Origin: Acetitomaculum ruminis DSM 5522
Lineage (GTDB): Bacteria > Bacillota > Clostridia > Lachnospirales > Lachnospiraceae
Length of the DNA: 64,000 bases
Assembly: GCF_900112085.1 (NCBI RefSeq)
Contig: NZ_FOJY01000005.1
Location: 4,123-68,122 of the forward strand
Direction of reading: 5' to 3'
In this document: one piece after another, positions 31,534-41,848 of the stretch
How the letters are laid out: each line of letters opens with the position of its first letter
Position numbering within the stretch: the stretch's first letter is position 1
Notes under the pieces: generated by a model
Told to the model about the DNA's origin: nothing
Seen by the model: the letters and a program-made list of their open reading frames with translations, nothing else
Database searches by the model: none
Translations under genes and position numbers: made by a program

Positions 31534-32220
31534 ATGAAAAAGGCTATTTTAGCAACAAAAGTCGGAATGACTCAGATTTTTAATGAAGAAACAAATGAAC
31601 TTATCCCGGTTACAGTACTTCAAGCAGGTCCTGTATATGTTACTCAGGTAAAGACACTTGAGAATGACGGATATGAAGCAGTTCAGGTTGGTTTTGTTGA
31701 CAAGAAAGAAAAAGTTGTTAACAAAGATGCAAGTGGAAAGAAAGAAATCAGAAACAGACACGGTGCTACAAAATCTGAAAAAGGACATTTTGCAAAAGCA
31801 GGAGTTGCCTGCAAGAGATATGTAAAAGAATTTACATTTGAGAATGCAGCTGATTACAAACTCGGTGATGAAATTAAAGCAGACATCTTTGCGGCTGGAG
31901 ATAAAATCGATGTAACTGCTATTTCAAAAGGAAAAGGATTCCAGGGAGCTATTAAGAGACTTGGTCAGTCAAGAGGACCTATGGCTCATGGTTCTAAGTT
32001 CCATCGTCATCAGGGTTCAAATGGTTCTTGTTCTACACCATCTAAGGTATTCAAAGGAAAAGGAATGCCAGGTCGTATGGGTGGAAAGAAAGTTACTGTT
32101 CAGAACTTAGAAGTTGTAAGAGTTGATATAGATGACAATTTAATCTTAGTAAAGGGTGCAGTACCTGGAGCAAAAAAAGCTTTAATTACAGTTAAAGAAG
32201 CAGTAAAGGTTATTAAATAG
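31534..32220 (+). CDS. rplC: 50S ribosomal protein L3 (uL3)
   Basis: This 228-residue protein seeds 50S assembly and reaches toward the peptidyl-transferase centre. The N-terminal '[12 protein letters not shown]' and the central extension '[15 protein letters not shown]' are diagnostic. It is about 19 residues longer than the B. subtilis and E. coli proteins, mostly in the lysine-rich part around residues 65-95. A small hairpin (CCTAG/CTAGG) lies in the 70-base gap after rpsJ. Confidence 0.97.
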   Translation: MKKAILATKVGMTQIFNEETNELIPVTVLQAGPVYVTQVKTLENDGYEAVQVGFVDKKEKVVNKDASGKKEIRNRHGATKSEKGHFAKAGVACKRYVKEFTFENAADYKLGDEIKADIFAAGDKIDVTAISKGKGFQGAIKRLGQSRGPMAHGSKFHRHQGSNGSCSTPSKVFKGKGMPGRMGGKKVTVQNLEVVRVDIDDNLILVKGAVPGAKKALITVKEAVKVIK

Positions 32221-32251
32221 GCACATTTATTAGGAAAGGAGGAACTAACAG

Positions 32252-32878
32252 ATGGCAAAAGTATCTGTTTATAATATGGAAGGAAAAGAAGTCGATACAA
32301 TTGAATTAAATGATTCAATTTTCGGCGTAGAAATAAAAGAGCATTTAGTCCATATGGCAGTTGTTCATCAGCTCGCAAACAAACGTCAGGGTACACAGAA
32401 AGCTAAAACCCGTTCAGAAGTTAGCGGCGGTGGAAGAAAGCCATGGAGACAGAAAGGAACCGGTCATGCAAGACAGGGATCTATCAGAGCTCCACAGTGG
32501 AAAGGCGGCGGAGTTGTATTTGCTCCGGTACCAAGAGATTATTCATTCAAGATGAATAGAAAAGAAAAGAGAATTGCTCTCTTCTCTGCTCTTACATCAA
32601 GAGTTGAAGCTAATAAATTTATCGTTGTTGATGAATTAAACTTAGCGGATGTTAAAACAAAGAATTTTGCTAAAGTTTTAGGAAATCTTAATGTAGAAGG
32701 TGAAAAAGCATTAGTTTTATATGATGGAGAAAACAAAAACCTTGTTCTTTCCTCAAGAAATCTTCCAAAAGTTAAAGCTGCTAAAACAGAGGCAATTAAC
32801 ACATATGACATTCTTAAATACAACACAGTTGTAATTACAAAGGATGCTGTTAAGAAAATTGAGGAGGTATATGCATAA
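32252..32878 (+). CDS. rplD: 50S ribosomal protein L4 (uL4)
   Basis: This 208-residue protein has a long loop ('[20 protein letters not shown]') that lines the exit tunnel. In E. coli L4 also represses its own operon through the S10 leader, which makes the structured leader at 30916-31142 a candidate target here. AAAGGAGGAAC precedes the ATG. The last base of its stop is the first base of rplW (TAATG). Confidence 0.97.
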   Translation: MAKVSVYNMEGKEVDTIELNDSIFGVEIKEHLVHMAVVHQLANKRQGTQKAKTRSEVSGGGRKPWRQKGTGHARQGSIRAPQWKGGGVVFAPVPRDYSFKMNRKEKRIALFSALTSRVEANKFIVVDELNLADVKTKNFAKVLGNLNVEGEKALVLYDGENKNLVLSSRNLPKVKAAKTEAINTYDILKYNTVVITKDAVKKIEEVYA

Positions 32879-33177
32879 TGGCTACATTAGGATACTATGA
32901 CGTAATTCTTAAACCAGTTGTAACTGAAAAAAGCATGAACCTTATGGCAGATAAAAAATACACATTTCTTGTACATCCGGAAGCAAACAAGATTCAGATT
33001 AAAGAAGCTGTAGAAAAAATGTTTCCTGGAACAAAGGTTAAGTCAGTTCATACAATGAACAAAGACGGAAAGACCAAAAGAAGAGGAATGGTTTACGGAA
33101 AAACAGCAAAAACCAAAAAAGCTATTGTTCAGCTTACAGCAGAAAGTGCTGATATTGAAATTTTCCAGGGCTTATAA
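32878..33177 (+). CDS. rplW: 50S ribosomal protein L23 (uL23)
   Basis: This 99-residue protein sits at the tunnel exit and is the docking site for trigger factor and SRP. The family pattern '[15 protein letters not shown]' and '[19 protein letters not shown]' is intact. Translation is coupled to rplD by the TAATG overlap, with GAGGAGG about ten bases upstream. Confidence 0.97.
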   Translation: MATLGYYDVILKPVVTEKSMNLMADKKYTFLVHPEANKIQIKEAVEKMFPGTKVKSVHTMNKDGKTKRRGMVYGKTAKTKKAIVQLTAESADIEIFQGL

Positions 33178-33256
33178 TATAGCCTAAGCACATAGGTGCT
33201 TTTATATACACAATAAAAGTGTGAGAATAAATTGATGTTTTGAAAGGAGAAACAAA

Positions 33257-34099
33257 ATGGGAATTAAGAAATATAACCCATATACACCTTCCAGAAGACA
33301 TATGACAGGTTCTGATTTTGCAGAGATTACAAAGAAAACTCCAGAGAAATCATTACTTGTTTCATTAAAGAAAAATTCTGGTCGTAACAATCAGGGTAAA
33401 ATCACAGTTAGACATCGTGGTGGTGGATCAAGAAGAAAATACAGAATCATCGATTTCAGACGTAGAAAAGATGATATGAAAGCTAAAGTAATCGGAATCG
33501 AGTACGATCCGAACAGAAGTGCAAATATCGCTCTTATCTGCTACGAAGATGGTGTTAAATCATATATTATTGCACCGGCAGGACTTACAGATGGTGCAGT
33601 TATCATGAATGGTCCTAATGCAGAAGTAAAAGTAGGAAATTGTCTTCCACTTGAAAACATTCCAGTTGGTACATTAGTTCACAATGTTGAACTTGTTCCT
33701 GGAAATGGTGCACAGCTTGTACGTTCTGCAGGAAACAGCGCACAGCTTATGGCTAAAGAAGGAAAATATGCTACTTTAAGACTTCCTTCAGGAGAAATGA
33801 GAATGGTTCCTATCGGATGCCGTGCAACAATCGGTGTTGTTGGAAATGGTGACCATAACCTTATTAACATTGGTAAAGCTGGACGTAAGCGTCACATGGG
33901 TATCAGACCTACAGTTCGTGGATCAGTTATGAACCCTAACGATCATCCACATGGTGGTGGAGAAGGTAAGACTGGAATCGGCCGTCCGGGTCCATGTACA
34001 CCTTGGGGTAAACCAGCACTTGGTTATAAGACACGTAAGAAACATAAGAGATCTGATAAGCTCATCGTTAGAAGAAGAGACGGAAGGGCAATGAAATAA
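33257..34099 (+). CDS. rplB: 50S ribosomal protein L2 (uL2)
   Basis: This 280-residue protein is needed for subunit joining and peptidyl-transferase activity. The conserved C-terminal '[20 protein letters not shown]', which holds the functionally important histidine near the active centre, is intact. The 79-base gap after rplW contains two small hairpins (AAGCAC/GTGCTT at about 33187-33201 and ACAC/GTGT after it) without a real T-run. AAAGGAG precedes the ATG. Confidence 0.98.
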   Translation: MGIKKYNPYTPSRRHMTGSDFAEITKKTPEKSLLVSLKKNSGRNNQGKITVRHRGGGSRRKYRIIDFRRRKDDMKAKVIGIEYDPNRSANIALICYEDGVKSYIIAPAGLTDGAVIMNGPNAEVKVGNCLPLENIPVGTLVHNVELVPGNGAQLVRSAGNSAQLMAKEGKYATLRLPSGEMRMVPIGCRATIGVVGNGDHNLINIGKAGRKRHMGIRPTVRGSVMNPNDHPHGGGEGKTGIGRPGPCTPWGKPALGYKTRKKHKRSDKLIVRRRDGRAMK

Positions 34100-34110
34100 G
34101 GAGGTAAACT

Positions 34111-34392
34111 ATGGGACGTTCACTTAAGAAAGGACCATTTGCAGATGAAAGTCTGTTAAAGAAAGTTGATGCTATGGTTGCTTCAGGCGAAAAAAGCGTA
34201 ATCAAAACTTGGTCACGCCGTTCTACCATCTTTCCACAGATGGTTGGATTTACTATAGCAGTTCATGATGGAAGAAGACATGTTCCTGTATATGTTACAG
34301 AGGATATGGTTGGTCATAAACTTGGAGAATTTGTTGCAACTAGAACATATAGAGGTCATAAAAAGGACGAGAAAAAGTCCAGATCCAAATAA
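34111..34392 (+). CDS. rpsS: 30S ribosomal protein S19 (uS19)
   Basis: This 93-residue protein of the 30S head, a partner of S13, contacts the A-site region. '[18 protein letters not shown]' and '[16 protein letters not shown]' are the family blocks. It follows rplB by 11 bases, with AAGGAGG before the ATG. Confidence 0.98.
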   Translation: MGRSLKKGPFADESLLKKVDAMVASGEKSVIKTWSRRSTIFPQMVGFTIAVHDGRRHVPVYVTEDMVGHKLGEFVATRTYRGHKKDEKKSRSK

Positions 34393-34420
34393 TAAGATTG
34401 CTTGAAAGGAGGTTTTACTT

Positions 34421-34810
34421 ATGTCAAGAGGACATAGAAGCCAGATTAAACGTGAAAGAAACGAAAAAAATAGAGAAACTAGACCTTTTGCTAAGCTTTC
34501 TTATGCGAGGATCTCAGTTCAGAAAGCTTGTTTCGTATTAGACGCAATCAGAGGAAAAGATGTTAATCAAGCTCTTGCTATTCTTTCCTATAGCCCAAGA
34601 TATGCATCAAGCGTTATAGAAAAATTATTAAAATCCGCTATTGCTAATGCAGAAAACAATAATGGTTTAAGTGCAGAAAATCTTTACATCGAAGAATGTT
34701 ATGCTACTCAGGGACCTATCATGAAGAGAATTCAGCCTAGAGCTCAGGGTAGAGCATACAGAATCGAGAAAAGAATGTGCCACATTAATATTGTTTTAAA
34801 TGAGAGATAA
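34421..34810 (+). CDS. rplV: 50S ribosomal protein L22 (uL22)
   Basis: This 129-residue protein has a beta-hairpin loop ('[19 protein letters not shown]') that lines the narrow part of the exit tunnel, where macrolide-resistance changes map in other species. The N-terminus carries a charged extension of about 20 residues relative to B. subtilis. AAAGGAGG precedes the ATG. Confidence 0.97.
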   Translation: MSRGHRSQIKRERNEKNRETRPFAKLSYARISVQKACFVLDAIRGKDVNQALAILSYSPRYASSVIEKLLKSAIANAENNNGLSAENLYIEECYATQGPIMKRIQPRAQGRAYRIEKRMCHINIVLNER

Positions 34811-34821
34811 GGAGGAGAATA

Positions 34822-35478
34822 ATGGGACAGAAGGTTAATCCTAATGGCTTAAGAGTCGGAATCATCAAAGATTGGGATTCCAAATGGTATGCCGAGGCTG
34901 ATTTTGCTGATAAGCTTTACGAAGATTACAAAATCAGAGAATTTCTCAAAAAGAAACTTTACAGTGCAGGAGTTTCAAAAATTGAAATAGAAAGAGCTTC
35001 AGAAAGAGTTAAAATTACTATTTACACAGCTAAACCAGGTGTTGTAATTGGTAAAGGCGGTTCTGAAATCGAAAAAGTTAAAAAAGAACTTCAGCATTTT
35101 ACAGATAAAAGATTAATTGTTGATATTAAGGAAGTTAAAAGACCTGATAAGGATGCACAGCTTGTTGCTGAGAACATTGCTTTACAGCTTGAAAACCGTG
35201 TGTCATTCAGAAGAGCTATGAAATCCTGTATGTCAAGAACTATGAAGTCAGGAGCTTTAGGAATTAAAACAGCTTGTTCAGGACGTCTTGGTGGCGCAGA
35301 TATGGCTAGAACAGAATTCTATAGCGACGGAACAATTCCACTTCAGACACTTAGAGCAAATATCGATTATGGATTCGCTGAAGCTGATACTACTTATGGT
35401 AAGATCGGTGTTAAGGTTTGGATCTATAAAGGTGAAGTACTTCCTACTAAGGAAAACAAGGAAGGGAGCGATAAATAA
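34822..35478 (+). CDS. rpsC: 30S ribosomal protein S3 (uS3)
   Basis: This 218-residue protein lies at the mRNA entry site. The N-terminal '[20 protein letters not shown]' and the KH-domain loop '[14 protein letters not shown]' are present; the C-terminal domain has '[20 protein letters not shown]'. The stop overlaps the rplP start by one base (TAATG). Confidence 0.98.
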   Translation: MGQKVNPNGLRVGIIKDWDSKWYAEADFADKLYEDYKIREFLKKKLYSAGVSKIEIERASERVKITIYTAKPGVVIGKGGSEIEKVKKELQHFTDKRLIVDIKEVKRPDKDAQLVAENIALQLENRVSFRRAMKSCMSRTMKSGALGIKTACSGRLGGADMARTEFYSDGTIPLQTLRANIDYGFAEADTTYGKIGVKVWIYKGEVLPTKENKEGSDK

Positions 35479-35903
35479 TGTTAATGCCAAAGAGAGTTAA
35501 ACACCGTAAACAATTCCGTGGTTCCATGGCTGGAAAAATCACAAGAGGAAACAAGATTACTGACGGAGAATACGGTATTATAGCTACAGAACCATGCTGG
35601 ATCAGATCTAATCAAATCGAAGCAGCCCGTATTGCTATGACAAGACATACAAAACGTGGTGGTAAAGTATGGATTAAGATTTTCCCTGATAAACCTGTTA
35701 CAGCTAAACCTGCTGAAACTCGTATGGGTTCTGGTAAAGGAACTTTAGAATATTGGGTAGCAGTTGTTAAACCTGGCCGTGTACTTTTTGAAATTTCAGG
35801 AGTATCTGAGGAAGTAGCCAGGGAAGCATTAAGATTAGCTACACATAAGCTTCCATGTAAATGCAAAATTGTTTCTCGTGCAGATTTAGAAGGCGGTGAA
35901 TAA
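35478..35903 (+). CDS. rplP: 50S ribosomal protein L16 (uL16)
   Basis: This 141-residue protein, starting '[15 protein letters not shown]', helps position A-site tRNA. The ATG at 35478 overlaps the rpsC stop and has GGAAGGGAG upstream; an ATG two codons later is also possible, but the MLMPKR start is standard for the family. '[19 protein letters not shown]' is the conserved core. Confidence 0.98.
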   Translation: MLMPKRVKHRKQFRGSMAGKITRGNKITDGEYGIIATEPCWIRSNQIEAARIAMTRHTKRGGKVWIKIFPDKPVTAKPAETRMGSGKGTLEYWVAVVKPGRVLFEISGVSEEVAREALRLATHKLPCKCKIVSRADLEGGE

Positions 35904-35907
35904 TCTA

Positions 35908-36117
35908 ATGAAGACTAAGACATATTTAGAAGACTTAAGAAGTAGCTCAGAATCTGAGTTAAATGAAAAATTAGTTGCTGCTAAAAAGGAACTTTTCAAC
36001 TTAAGATTCCAAAACGCAACTAATCAGTTAGAAAATACAAGCAGAATTAAAGAAGTAAGAAGAAATATTGCAAGAATTCAGACGGTTATTACTGAAAAAG
36101 CAAATTCTGCAGAATAA
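35908..36117 (+). CDS. rpmC: 50S ribosomal protein L29 (uL29)
   Basis: This 69-residue helical hairpin protein lies near the tunnel exit, beside L23. '[20 protein letters not shown]' is the diagnostic core. I choose the ATG at 35908, with AGGCGGTGA upstream; a GTG at 35896 would start inside rplP with no better site. Confidence 0.96.
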   Translation: MKTKTYLEDLRSSSESELNEKLVAAKKELFNLRFQNATNQLENTSRIKEVRRNIARIQTVITEKANSAE

Positions 36118-36154
36118 TATAGAGTAATCAAATTTGCGAAAGGAGGATTACTTC

Positions 36155-36412
36155 GTGGAAAAAAGAAATCTTAGAAAAACACGTACTGGAAGAGTTGTTA
36201 GTAACAAAATGGAGAAGACTGTAGTTGTTGCAGTAGAAGACAACGTAATGCATCCATTATATAAGAAAATTGTTAAAAGAACTTATAAATTAAAAGCTCA
36301 TGACGAGAAAAATGAGTGTAATATAGGTGATACAGTAAGAGTTATGGAAACAAGACCTTTATCAAAAGATAAAAGATGGAGACTTGTAGAAATAATCGAG
36401 AAAGCAAAATAA
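36155..36412 (+). CDS. rpsQ: 30S ribosomal protein S17 (uS17)
   Basis: This 85-residue early-assembly protein binds the 5' domain of 16S rRNA. The core is '[20 protein letters not shown]'. The start is GTG at 36155, seven bases after AAAGGAGG; a TTG at 36134 lies upstream of that ribosome site and is rejected. The family end '[20 protein letters not shown]' is intact. Confidence 0.96.
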   Translation: MEKRNLRKTRTGRVVSNKMEKTVVVAVEDNVMHPLYKKIVKRTYKLKAHDEKNECNIGDTVRVMETRPLSKDKRWRLVEIIEKAK

Positions 36413-36430
36413 TAAAGGAGGTATATTAGT

Positions 36431-36799
36431 ATGGTACAACAAGAGACCAGACTTAAAGTTGCTGATAACACAGGTGCAAAAGAAATTCTTTGTATTCGTG
36501 TTGTTGGTGGTTCTACCAGAAGATATGCTAATATTGGCGATGTTATTACAGCTACTGTCAAAGATGCAACACCAGGCGGTGTTGTAAAGAAGGGTGATGT
36601 TGTTAAGGCTGTAGTAGTAAGAACTAAAAAAGGCGCACGTCGTAAAGACGGTTCATATATAAAATTCGATGAAAACGCAGCAGTTATTATTAAAGATGAC
36701 AAAACACCAAGAGGAACCCGTATTTTTGGGCCGGTTGCCAGAGAGCTTCGTGAAAAACAGTTTATGAAAATTGTTTCACTTGCTCCTGAGGTATTATAG
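36431..36799 (+). CDS. rplN: 50S ribosomal protein L14 (uL14)
   Basis: This 122-residue protein of the subunit interface is the binding place of the silencing factor RsfS. '[20 protein letters not shown]' and '[13 protein letters not shown]' are present. AAAGGAGG precedes the ATG. It opens the spc part of the series. Confidence 0.98.
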   Translation: MVQQETRLKVADNTGAKEILCIRVVGGSTRRYANIGDVITATVKDATPGGVVKKGDVVKAVVVRTKKGARRKDGSYIKFDENAAVIIKDDKTPRGTRIFGPVARELREKQFMKIVSLAPEVL

Positions 36800-36811
36800 G
36801 AGGTACCACTT

Positions 36812-37123
36812 ATGTCAAGATTAAAAATTAAGAAAAATGACACTGTGAGAGTAATTGCCGGCAAGGATAAAGGAAGAGAAGGCAAGGTAGTTGCCATCAA
36901 CAGAAAAACAAAAAGAATCATTGTTGAAGGTGTCAACATGATTAAGAAACATGAAAAGCCAAGCATGACCAACCCAAACGGTGGAATTGTTGAAAAAGAA
37001 GCACCAATTGATATTTCCAATGTAATGTATTTACACAAAGGAAAACCAACCAGAATCGGATTTAAGTTCGACGGAGATAAAAAAGTTCGTTACGCAAAAT
37101 CTACTGGTGAAGTAATTGATTAG
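36812..37123 (+). CDS. rplX: 50S ribosomal protein L24 (uL24)
   Basis: This 103-residue assembly initiator has an N-terminal KOW motif ('[20 protein letters not shown]'). It follows rplN by 12 bases with AGGAGG before the ATG. Length and sequence are normal for Firmicutes. Confidence 0.97.
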   Translation: MSRLKIKKNDTVRVIAGKDKGREGKVVAINRKTKRIIVEGVNMIKKHEKPSMTNPNGGIVEKEAPIDISNVMYLHKGKPTRIGFKFDGDKKVRYAKSTGEVID

Positions 37124-37145
37124 TATTGGGAAGGAGGCATAAATT

Positions 37146-37688
37146 TTGAGTAGCAGACTTAGAGAAGTATATTCAAACGAAATAGTTGATGCTTTAACAA
37201 AGAAGTTTGGATATAAAAATATAATGCAGGTTCCAAAGCTTGATAAAATTGTAATAAATATGGGAGTTGGCGAAGCAAGAGAGAATGTTAAGATTTTAGA
37301 TGCTGCAATGGGTGATCTTGAAATCATTACAGGACAAAAACCTATTGTTACCAGAGCTAAAAAATCAATCGCTAACTTTAAATTAAGAGAGGGAATGCCA
37401 ATCGGATGTAAGGTGACTCTTAGAAGTGATAAGATGTATGAATTCCTTGATCGTCTTGTAAATCTTGCACTTCCACGTGTACGTGACTTCCATGGTGTTA
37501 ATCCAAACTCTTTTGATGGCAGAGGAAATTATGCGTTAGGTATAAAAGAACAGTTAATCTTCCCTGAAATCGAATACGACAAAGTAGATAAGGTAAGGGG
37601 TATGGACATAATTTTCGTAACTACAGCTAATACAGACGAAGAGGCACGTGAATTATTGAGATTATTCAATATGCCTTTCGCTAAATAA
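37146..37688 (+). CDS. rplE: 50S ribosomal protein L5 (uL5)
   Basis: This 180-residue protein of the central protuberance binds 5S rRNA and P-site tRNA. Family blocks are '[20 protein letters not shown]', '[20 protein letters not shown]' and '[17 protein letters not shown]'. The start is TTG at 37146, eight bases after GGAGG; there is no ATG at the N-terminus. Confidence 0.97.
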   Translation: MSSRLREVYSNEIVDALTKKFGYKNIMQVPKLDKIVINMGVGEARENVKILDAAMGDLEIITGQKPIVTRAKKSIANFKLREGMPIGCKVTLRSDKMYEFLDRLVNLALPRVRDFHGVNPNSFDGRGNYALGIKEQLIFPEIEYDKVDKVRGMDIIFVTTANTDEEARELLRLFNMPFAK

Positions 37689-37702
37689 GGAGGAAGATTT
37701 TC

Positions 37703-37888
37703 ATGGCAAAAGCATCTATGAAAGTAAAACAGCAGCGTAAACAGAAATTCTCAACAAGAGAGTACAGCCGTTGCAATATCTGTGGCCGTCCTCATGCTTA
37801 TCTTAGAAAATACGGAATTTGTAGAATTTGTTTTCGTGAATTAGCTTATAAAGGACAGATTCCAGGAGTAAAGAAAGCAAGTTGGTAA
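37703..37888 (+). CDS. rpsZ: 30S ribosomal protein S14, zinc-binding type
   Basis: This 61-residue short form of S14 carries a zinc ribbon with cysteines in 'CNIC' and 'CRIC' separated by 12 residues. This is the zinc-containing version; genomes with it may also keep a longer zinc-free copy for zinc starvation, which is not in this window. AAGGAGGAAG precedes the ATG. Confidence 0.98.
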   Translation: MAKASMKVKQQRKQKFSTREYSRCNICGRPHAYLRKYGICRICFRELAYKGQIPGVKKASW

Positions 37889-37914
37889 TACAACAGGAAG
37901 GAGGCAAATAAAAA

Positions 37915-38316
37915 ATGACAATGAGTGATCCAATAGCAGATATGCTTACAAGAATTCGTAATGCAAGTTCTGCAAAACATGATACTGTAGATATCCCTTC
38001 ATCAAAAATGAAGTTAGCCATTGCCGACATTCTTGTTAAAGAGGGATATATCGCAAAATACGATTTAGTAGATAATGGTAACTTTAAAGATATGAGAGTT
38101 ACTTTAAAATATGGAAAAGACAAAAACGAAAAGATTATAACAGGTATTAAGAGAATTTCTAAACCAGGTCTTCGTGTATATGCAAATAGCAATGATTTAC
38201 CAAAAGTTCTTGGAGGACTTGGAGTAGCAATAATCTCAACTAATCAGGGTGTAATCACAGACAAAGAAGCTAGAAAGCTTCATGTCGGAGGCGAAGTATT
38301 AGCATTCGTATGGTAG
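37915..38316 (+). CDS. rpsH: 30S ribosomal protein S8 (uS8)
   Basis: This 133-residue protein binds the central domain of 16S rRNA and in E. coli represses the spc operon. '[15 protein letters not shown]' and the C-terminal 'GGEVLAFVW' are family marks. AAGGAGGC lies 11 bases before the ATG. Confidence 0.98.
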   Translation: MTMSDPIADMLTRIRNASSAKHDTVDIPSSKMKLAIADILVKEGYIAKYDLVDNGNFKDMRVTLKYGKDKNEKIITGIKRISKPGLRVYANSNDLPKVLGGLGVAIISTNQGVITDKEARKLHVGGEVLAFVW

Positions 38317-38347
38317 AATGCACAGCTTAAATTAAGGAGGTACGGGC

Positions 38348-38887
38348 ATGTCACGTATAGGAAGAATGCCAATCGCTATACCAGCAGATGTAACTGTTGA
38401 TATTGCAGAAAATAATAAGGTGACTGTAAAGGGTCCAAAAGGAACACTTGAAAGAGTGCTTCCTTCTGAGATGGAAATCAAAAAAGAAGAAAATGAAGTA
38501 ATAGTTTCCAGACCAAATGATTTAAAGAAAATGAAATCTCTTCATGGTCTTACAAGAACTCTTATAAACAACATGGTTATCGGTGTAAAAGATGGCTATG
38601 AAAAGAAACTTGAAGTCAATGGAGTTGGTTATAGAGCTGAGAAAAAAGGTAATAAACTTACATTATCATTAGGATATTCTCATCCAGTAATTATGGAAGA
38701 TCCGGAAGGAATCGAAGTTACCGTTGAAGGAAATGTTATTAGCGTTAAAGGTATTAACAAAGAAGCAGTAGGCCAATATGCAGCTGAAATTCGTGATAAG
38801 AGACGTCCTGAACCATACAAGGGCAAAGGAATTAAGTATGTAGACGAAGTTATCAGAAGAAAAGTTGGTAAGACTGGTAAGAAATAA
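38348..38887 (+). CDS. rplF: 50S ribosomal protein L6 (uL6)
   Basis: This 179-residue protein has two repeated folds and lies near the factor-binding site, where elongation GTPases contact the ribosome. '[12 protein letters not shown]' and '[20 protein letters not shown]' are the diagnostic ends. AAGGAGG precedes the ATG. Confidence 0.98.
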   Translation: MSRIGRMPIAIPADVTVDIAENNKVTVKGPKGTLERVLPSEMEIKKEENEVIVSRPNDLKKMKSLHGLTRTLINNMVIGVKDGYEKKLEVNGVGYRAEKKGNKLTLSLGYSHPVIMEDPEGIEVTVEGNVISVKGINKEAVGQYAAEIRDKRRPEPYKGKGIKYVDEVIRRKVGKTGKK

Positions 38888-38904
38888 TTAAAGGAGAGAT
38901 AGAC

Positions 38905-39273
38905 ATGGTTAGTAAGAAATCCAGAAGTGCTGTTCGTGTTAAAAAGCACAGAAGAGAACGTAATCGTATCGTTGGAACTACAGCAAGACCAAGATTAGCA
39001 GTATTCAGAAGTAATGCTCATATGTATGTACAGATTATCGATGATACTGTTGGAAATACACTTGTTTCAGCTTGTACACTTCAAGACGAAGTAAAATCAG
39101 GTTTAGAACATACCAATGATATTGAAGCTGCAAAAAAATTAGGATCAGTAATTGCAAAGAAAGCTATTGAAAAAGGCATTAATACTGTAGTTTTTGACCG
39201 TGGAGGATATGTTTACCACGGAAAGGTACAGGCTTTAGCTGACGCTGCAAGAGAAGCAGGACTCGTATTCTAA
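38905..39273 (+). CDS. rplR: 50S ribosomal protein L18 (uL18)
   Basis: This 122-residue protein binds 5S rRNA with L5. The basic N-terminus and '[20 protein letters not shown]' and '[20 protein letters not shown]' are typical. AAGGAG precedes the ATG. Confidence 0.98.
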   Translation: MVSKKSRSAVRVKKHRRERNRIVGTTARPRLAVFRSNAHMYVQIIDDTVGNTLVSACTLQDEVKSGLEHTNDIEAAKKLGSVIAKKAIEKGINTVVFDRGGYVYHGKVQALADAAREAGLVF

Positions 39274-39297
39274 GCAAAGATTATAGGAGGAAGATAG

Positions 39298-39807
39298 ATG
39301 AAACGTACAATTATTGATGCTAGTAAGTTGGAATTAGAAGAAAAAGTAGTATCAATTAAGCGTGTTACTAAAGTTGTTAAAGGTGGACGTAATTTCAGAT
39401 TTACAGCTTTAGTAGTAGTTGGAGACGGTAACGGAATCGTTGGCGCCGGCCTTGGAAAAGCTTCTGAAATTCCTGAAGCTATTCGTAAAGGTAAAGAAGA
39501 TGCTATGAAAAAACTTATTTCTGTTAAATTAGATGACAATAGAAGTATTCCACATGATATTATTGGAAAATTCACAGGTGCGTCTGTATTATTAAAGAGA
39601 GCTCCTGAAGGTACTGGTATTATAGCTGGTGGTCCGGCTCGTTCAGTATGTGAACTTGCAGGTCTTAAAAATATCCGTACAAAATCTTTAGGTTCAAACA
39701 ACAAACAAAATGTTGTTTTAGCTACAATTGAAGGATTAAGACAGCTTAAATCACCTGAAGAAGTTGCAAGACTTCGTGGAAAATCTGTAGAAGAGATTTT
39801 GGCATAA
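39298..39807 (+). CDS. rpsE: 30S ribosomal protein S5 (uS5)
   Basis: This 169-residue protein at the mRNA entry channel is involved in decoding accuracy. The double-stranded RNA-binding N-domain contains '[19 protein letters not shown]', the loop where spectinomycin-resistance changes occur in other species; here it is the unmodified type. AGGAGG precedes the ATG. Confidence 0.98.
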   Translation: MKRTIIDASKLELEEKVVSIKRVTKVVKGGRNFRFTALVVVGDGNGIVGAGLGKASEIPEAIRKGKEDAMKKLISVKLDDNRSIPHDIIGKFTGASVLLKRAPEGTGIIAGGPARSVCELAGLKNIRTKSLGSNNKQNVVLATIEGLRQLKSPEEVARLRGKSVEEILA

Positions 39808-39819
39808 GGAGGAATTAAA

Positions 39820-40002
39820 ATGGCTGGTAAATTAAAAGTAACTTTGGTTAAATCACCAATCGGTGCTAAACCAAAACATAAAAAAACTGTTGAAGCTTTA
39901 GGACTTCGCAAACTCAATCATTCAGTGGAAAAACCTGATAATGAAGCTACTCGTGGCATGATTTTCCAGGTTAAACACTTATTAAAGGTTGAAGAAATTT
40001 AA
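39820..40002 (+). CDS. rpmD: 50S ribosomal protein L30 (uL30)
   Basis: This 60-residue protein, '[20 protein letters not shown]', has the short bacterial length. AAGGAGG precedes the ATG. The gap to rplO is only 16 bases and contains its ribosome site. Confidence 0.97.
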   Translation: MAGKLKVTLVKSPIGAKPKHKKTVEALGLRKLNHSVEKPDNEATRGMIFQVKHLLKVEEI

Positions 40003-40018
40003 TAAAGGAGGTGCCGAA

Positions 40019-40456
40019 ATGGAATTAAACGAATTAAAACCTTCTGTAGGTGCTAAGAAAGATCGTTACATCAAAGGTAGAGGTCATGGTTCAGGAAATG
40101 GAAAGACTGCAGGTAAAGGTCATAAAGGACAAAAAGCTCGTTCAGGCGCTCCAAGACCAGGCTTTGAAGGTGGACAGATGCCTTTATACAGAAGACTTCC
40201 AAAGAGAGGTTTCAAATGTATTAACTCTAAAGATATTGCATATGTAAATTTAGAGAAACTTGAAAGATTTGAGAATGATTCTGTTGTAGATATTAAGACA
40301 CTTATTGACACAGGTATTATTAAAAATCCAAGAGATGGCGTAAAAGTTCTTGCAAAGGGAGAGTTTACCAAAAAACTTACAGTTCAGGCAAATGCTTTCA
40401 GTGCAGCAGCTAAGGAAAAAATCGAAGCTCTAGGTGGAAAAGCTGAGGTGCTGTAA
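40019..40456 (+). CDS. rplO: 50S ribosomal protein L15 (uL15)
   Basis: This 145-residue late-assembly protein has a glycine-rich N-terminal arm ('[20 protein letters not shown]'). The start is the ATG at 40019 with AAAGGAGGTG upstream; a longer in-frame start at 39989 lies inside rpmD and before that site. The stop overlaps the secY start by one base. Confidence 0.97.
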   Translation: MELNELKPSVGAKKDRYIKGRGHGSGNGKTAGKGHKGQKARSGAPRPGFEGGQMPLYRRLPKRGFKCINSKDIAYVNLEKLERFENDSVVDIKTLIDTGIIKNPRDGVKVLAKGEFTKKLTVQANAFSAAAKEKIEALGGKAEVL

Positions 40457-41772
40457 TGCTAAATACTTTGAGAGGCGCGTTTAAAGTAAAAGAAATTAGA
40501 AAGAGAATTTTTTATACATTTGTAATGCTTATCATCATCAGGATTGGATCACAGCTTCCAATCCCTGGTGTTGACAGAAATTATTTTTCTGAGTGGTTTG
40601 CTAATCAGTCCAGCGATGCATTTAATTTTTTTGACGCAATCACTGGTGGTTCATTCTTAAATATGTCAGTTATGGCATTAAGTATTACACCATATATTAC
40701 ATCCTCAATCATCGTTCAACTTCTTACAATAGCAATTCCTAAGCTTGAAGAGATTCAAAAAGACGGTGAGCAGGGACGTAAGAAAATGACAGCAATTACG
40801 CGTTATCTTTCAGTAGGTCTTTCAGTTCTACAAGCTCTTGCAATTGCAATTGGATTTGGAAGACAAGGCTTATTAGAGGAGTTTAATGCTATTAACTGTA
40901 TTAGTGTTGTTATTGCACTTACTGCAGGTGCATCATTGCTTATGTGGTTTGGTGAAAGAATAACCGATAACGGAGTTGGAAATGGTATTTCAATAGTACT
41001 TTTATTTAACATTGTTTCCAGACTTCCTCAGGATTTCAGCTCACTTTATGAGCAGTTTATCTCTGGAAAAACATTGGCAAACGGATGTCTTGCAGCCGTT
41101 ATAATCTTTGCTGTAGTGGTTGCAACTATAGTTTTAGTAATAGTATTGCAGGGAGCTGAAAGAAGAATCCCTGTTCAATATGCAAAAAAAATACAAGGTA
41201 GAAAAACCTATGGTGGACAATCTTCAAATATTCCACTTAAAGTAAATACTGCAGGTGTAATGCCTATCATCTTTGCTCAATCATTGATGCAGTTTCCAGT
41301 AATAATTGCAACATTGATGGGAAAGACCAATGGAACCGGTATAGGTAGTCAGATAATTAAAGGTTTGACAGAATCTAATTGGTGTGATCCTAGTCAGCCT
41401 GTTTATTCTATCGGTTTAGTTGTATATATTATATTACTTATAGTATTTGCTTATTTCTATACCTCAATTACTTTCAATCCATTAGAGATTGCTAATAATA
41501 TGAAGAAGCAGGGCGGTTTTATTCCTGGTGTAAGACCTGGAAAGCCAACTAGTGACTACTTAACAGAACTTTTGAATTATATAATATTTATTGGAGCAGC
41601 TGGTTTAACAGTTGTAGCTATAATTCCAATTTTCTTTAACGGAGTATTCAATGCAAGCGTTTCTTTTGGTGGAACTTCAATCATCATTATTGTTGGAGTA
41701 GTAATTGAAACATTAAAACAAATAGAATCACAGATGCTTGTACGTAATTATAAAGGTTTTTTAACTGATTAA
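40456..41772 (+). CDS. secY: SecY, protein-export channel subunit
   Basis: This 438-residue protein with ten transmembrane segments forms the translocation pore with SecE and SecG. Conserved parts include 'RIGSQLPIPGVDRNYF' after helix 1, 'SITPYITSSIIVQLLT' (plug and gate region) and the cytoplasmic loop 'KQGGFIPGVRPGKPT' that meets the ribosome and SecA. It starts in the rplO stop (TAATG). A terminator-like hairpin separates it from adk. Confidence 0.97.
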   Translation: MLNTLRGAFKVKEIRKRIFYTFVMLIIIRIGSQLPIPGVDRNYFSEWFANQSSDAFNFFDAITGGSFLNMSVMALSITPYITSSIIVQLLTIAIPKLEEIQKDGEQGRKKMTAITRYLSVGLSVLQALAIAIGFGRQGLLEEFNAINCISVVIALTAGASLLMWFGERITDNGVGNGISIVLLFNIVSRLPQDFSSLYEQFISGKTLANGCLAAVIIFAVVVATIVLVIVLQGAERRIPVQYAKKIQGRKTYGGQSSNIPLKVNTAGVMPIIFAQSLMQFPVIIATLMGKTNGTGIGSQIIKGLTESNWCDPSQPVYSIGLVVYIILLIVFAYFYTSITFNPLEIANNMKKQGGFIPGVRPGKPTSDYLTELLNYIIFIGAAGLTVVAIIPIFFNGVFNASVSFGGTSIIIIVGVVIETLKQIESQMLVRNYKGFLTD

Positions 41773-41777
41773 TAATA

Positions 41778-41822
41778 AGTGCCTCGGTCTTCTCGGGTAA
41801 CCGGGGATTGAGGCACTTTTTG
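41778..41822 (+). terminator. Terminator or attenuator between secY and adk
   Basis: AGTGCCTC (41778-41785) pairs with GAGGCACT (41810-41817), with a second inner stem (CTCGG/CCGGG type), then a T-run. It lies inside the ribosomal operon and may lower expression of adk and the genes after it relative to secY. Confidence 0.8.
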
Positions 41823-41848
41823 TTATTTATAAAAACGGAGGATTCAAT

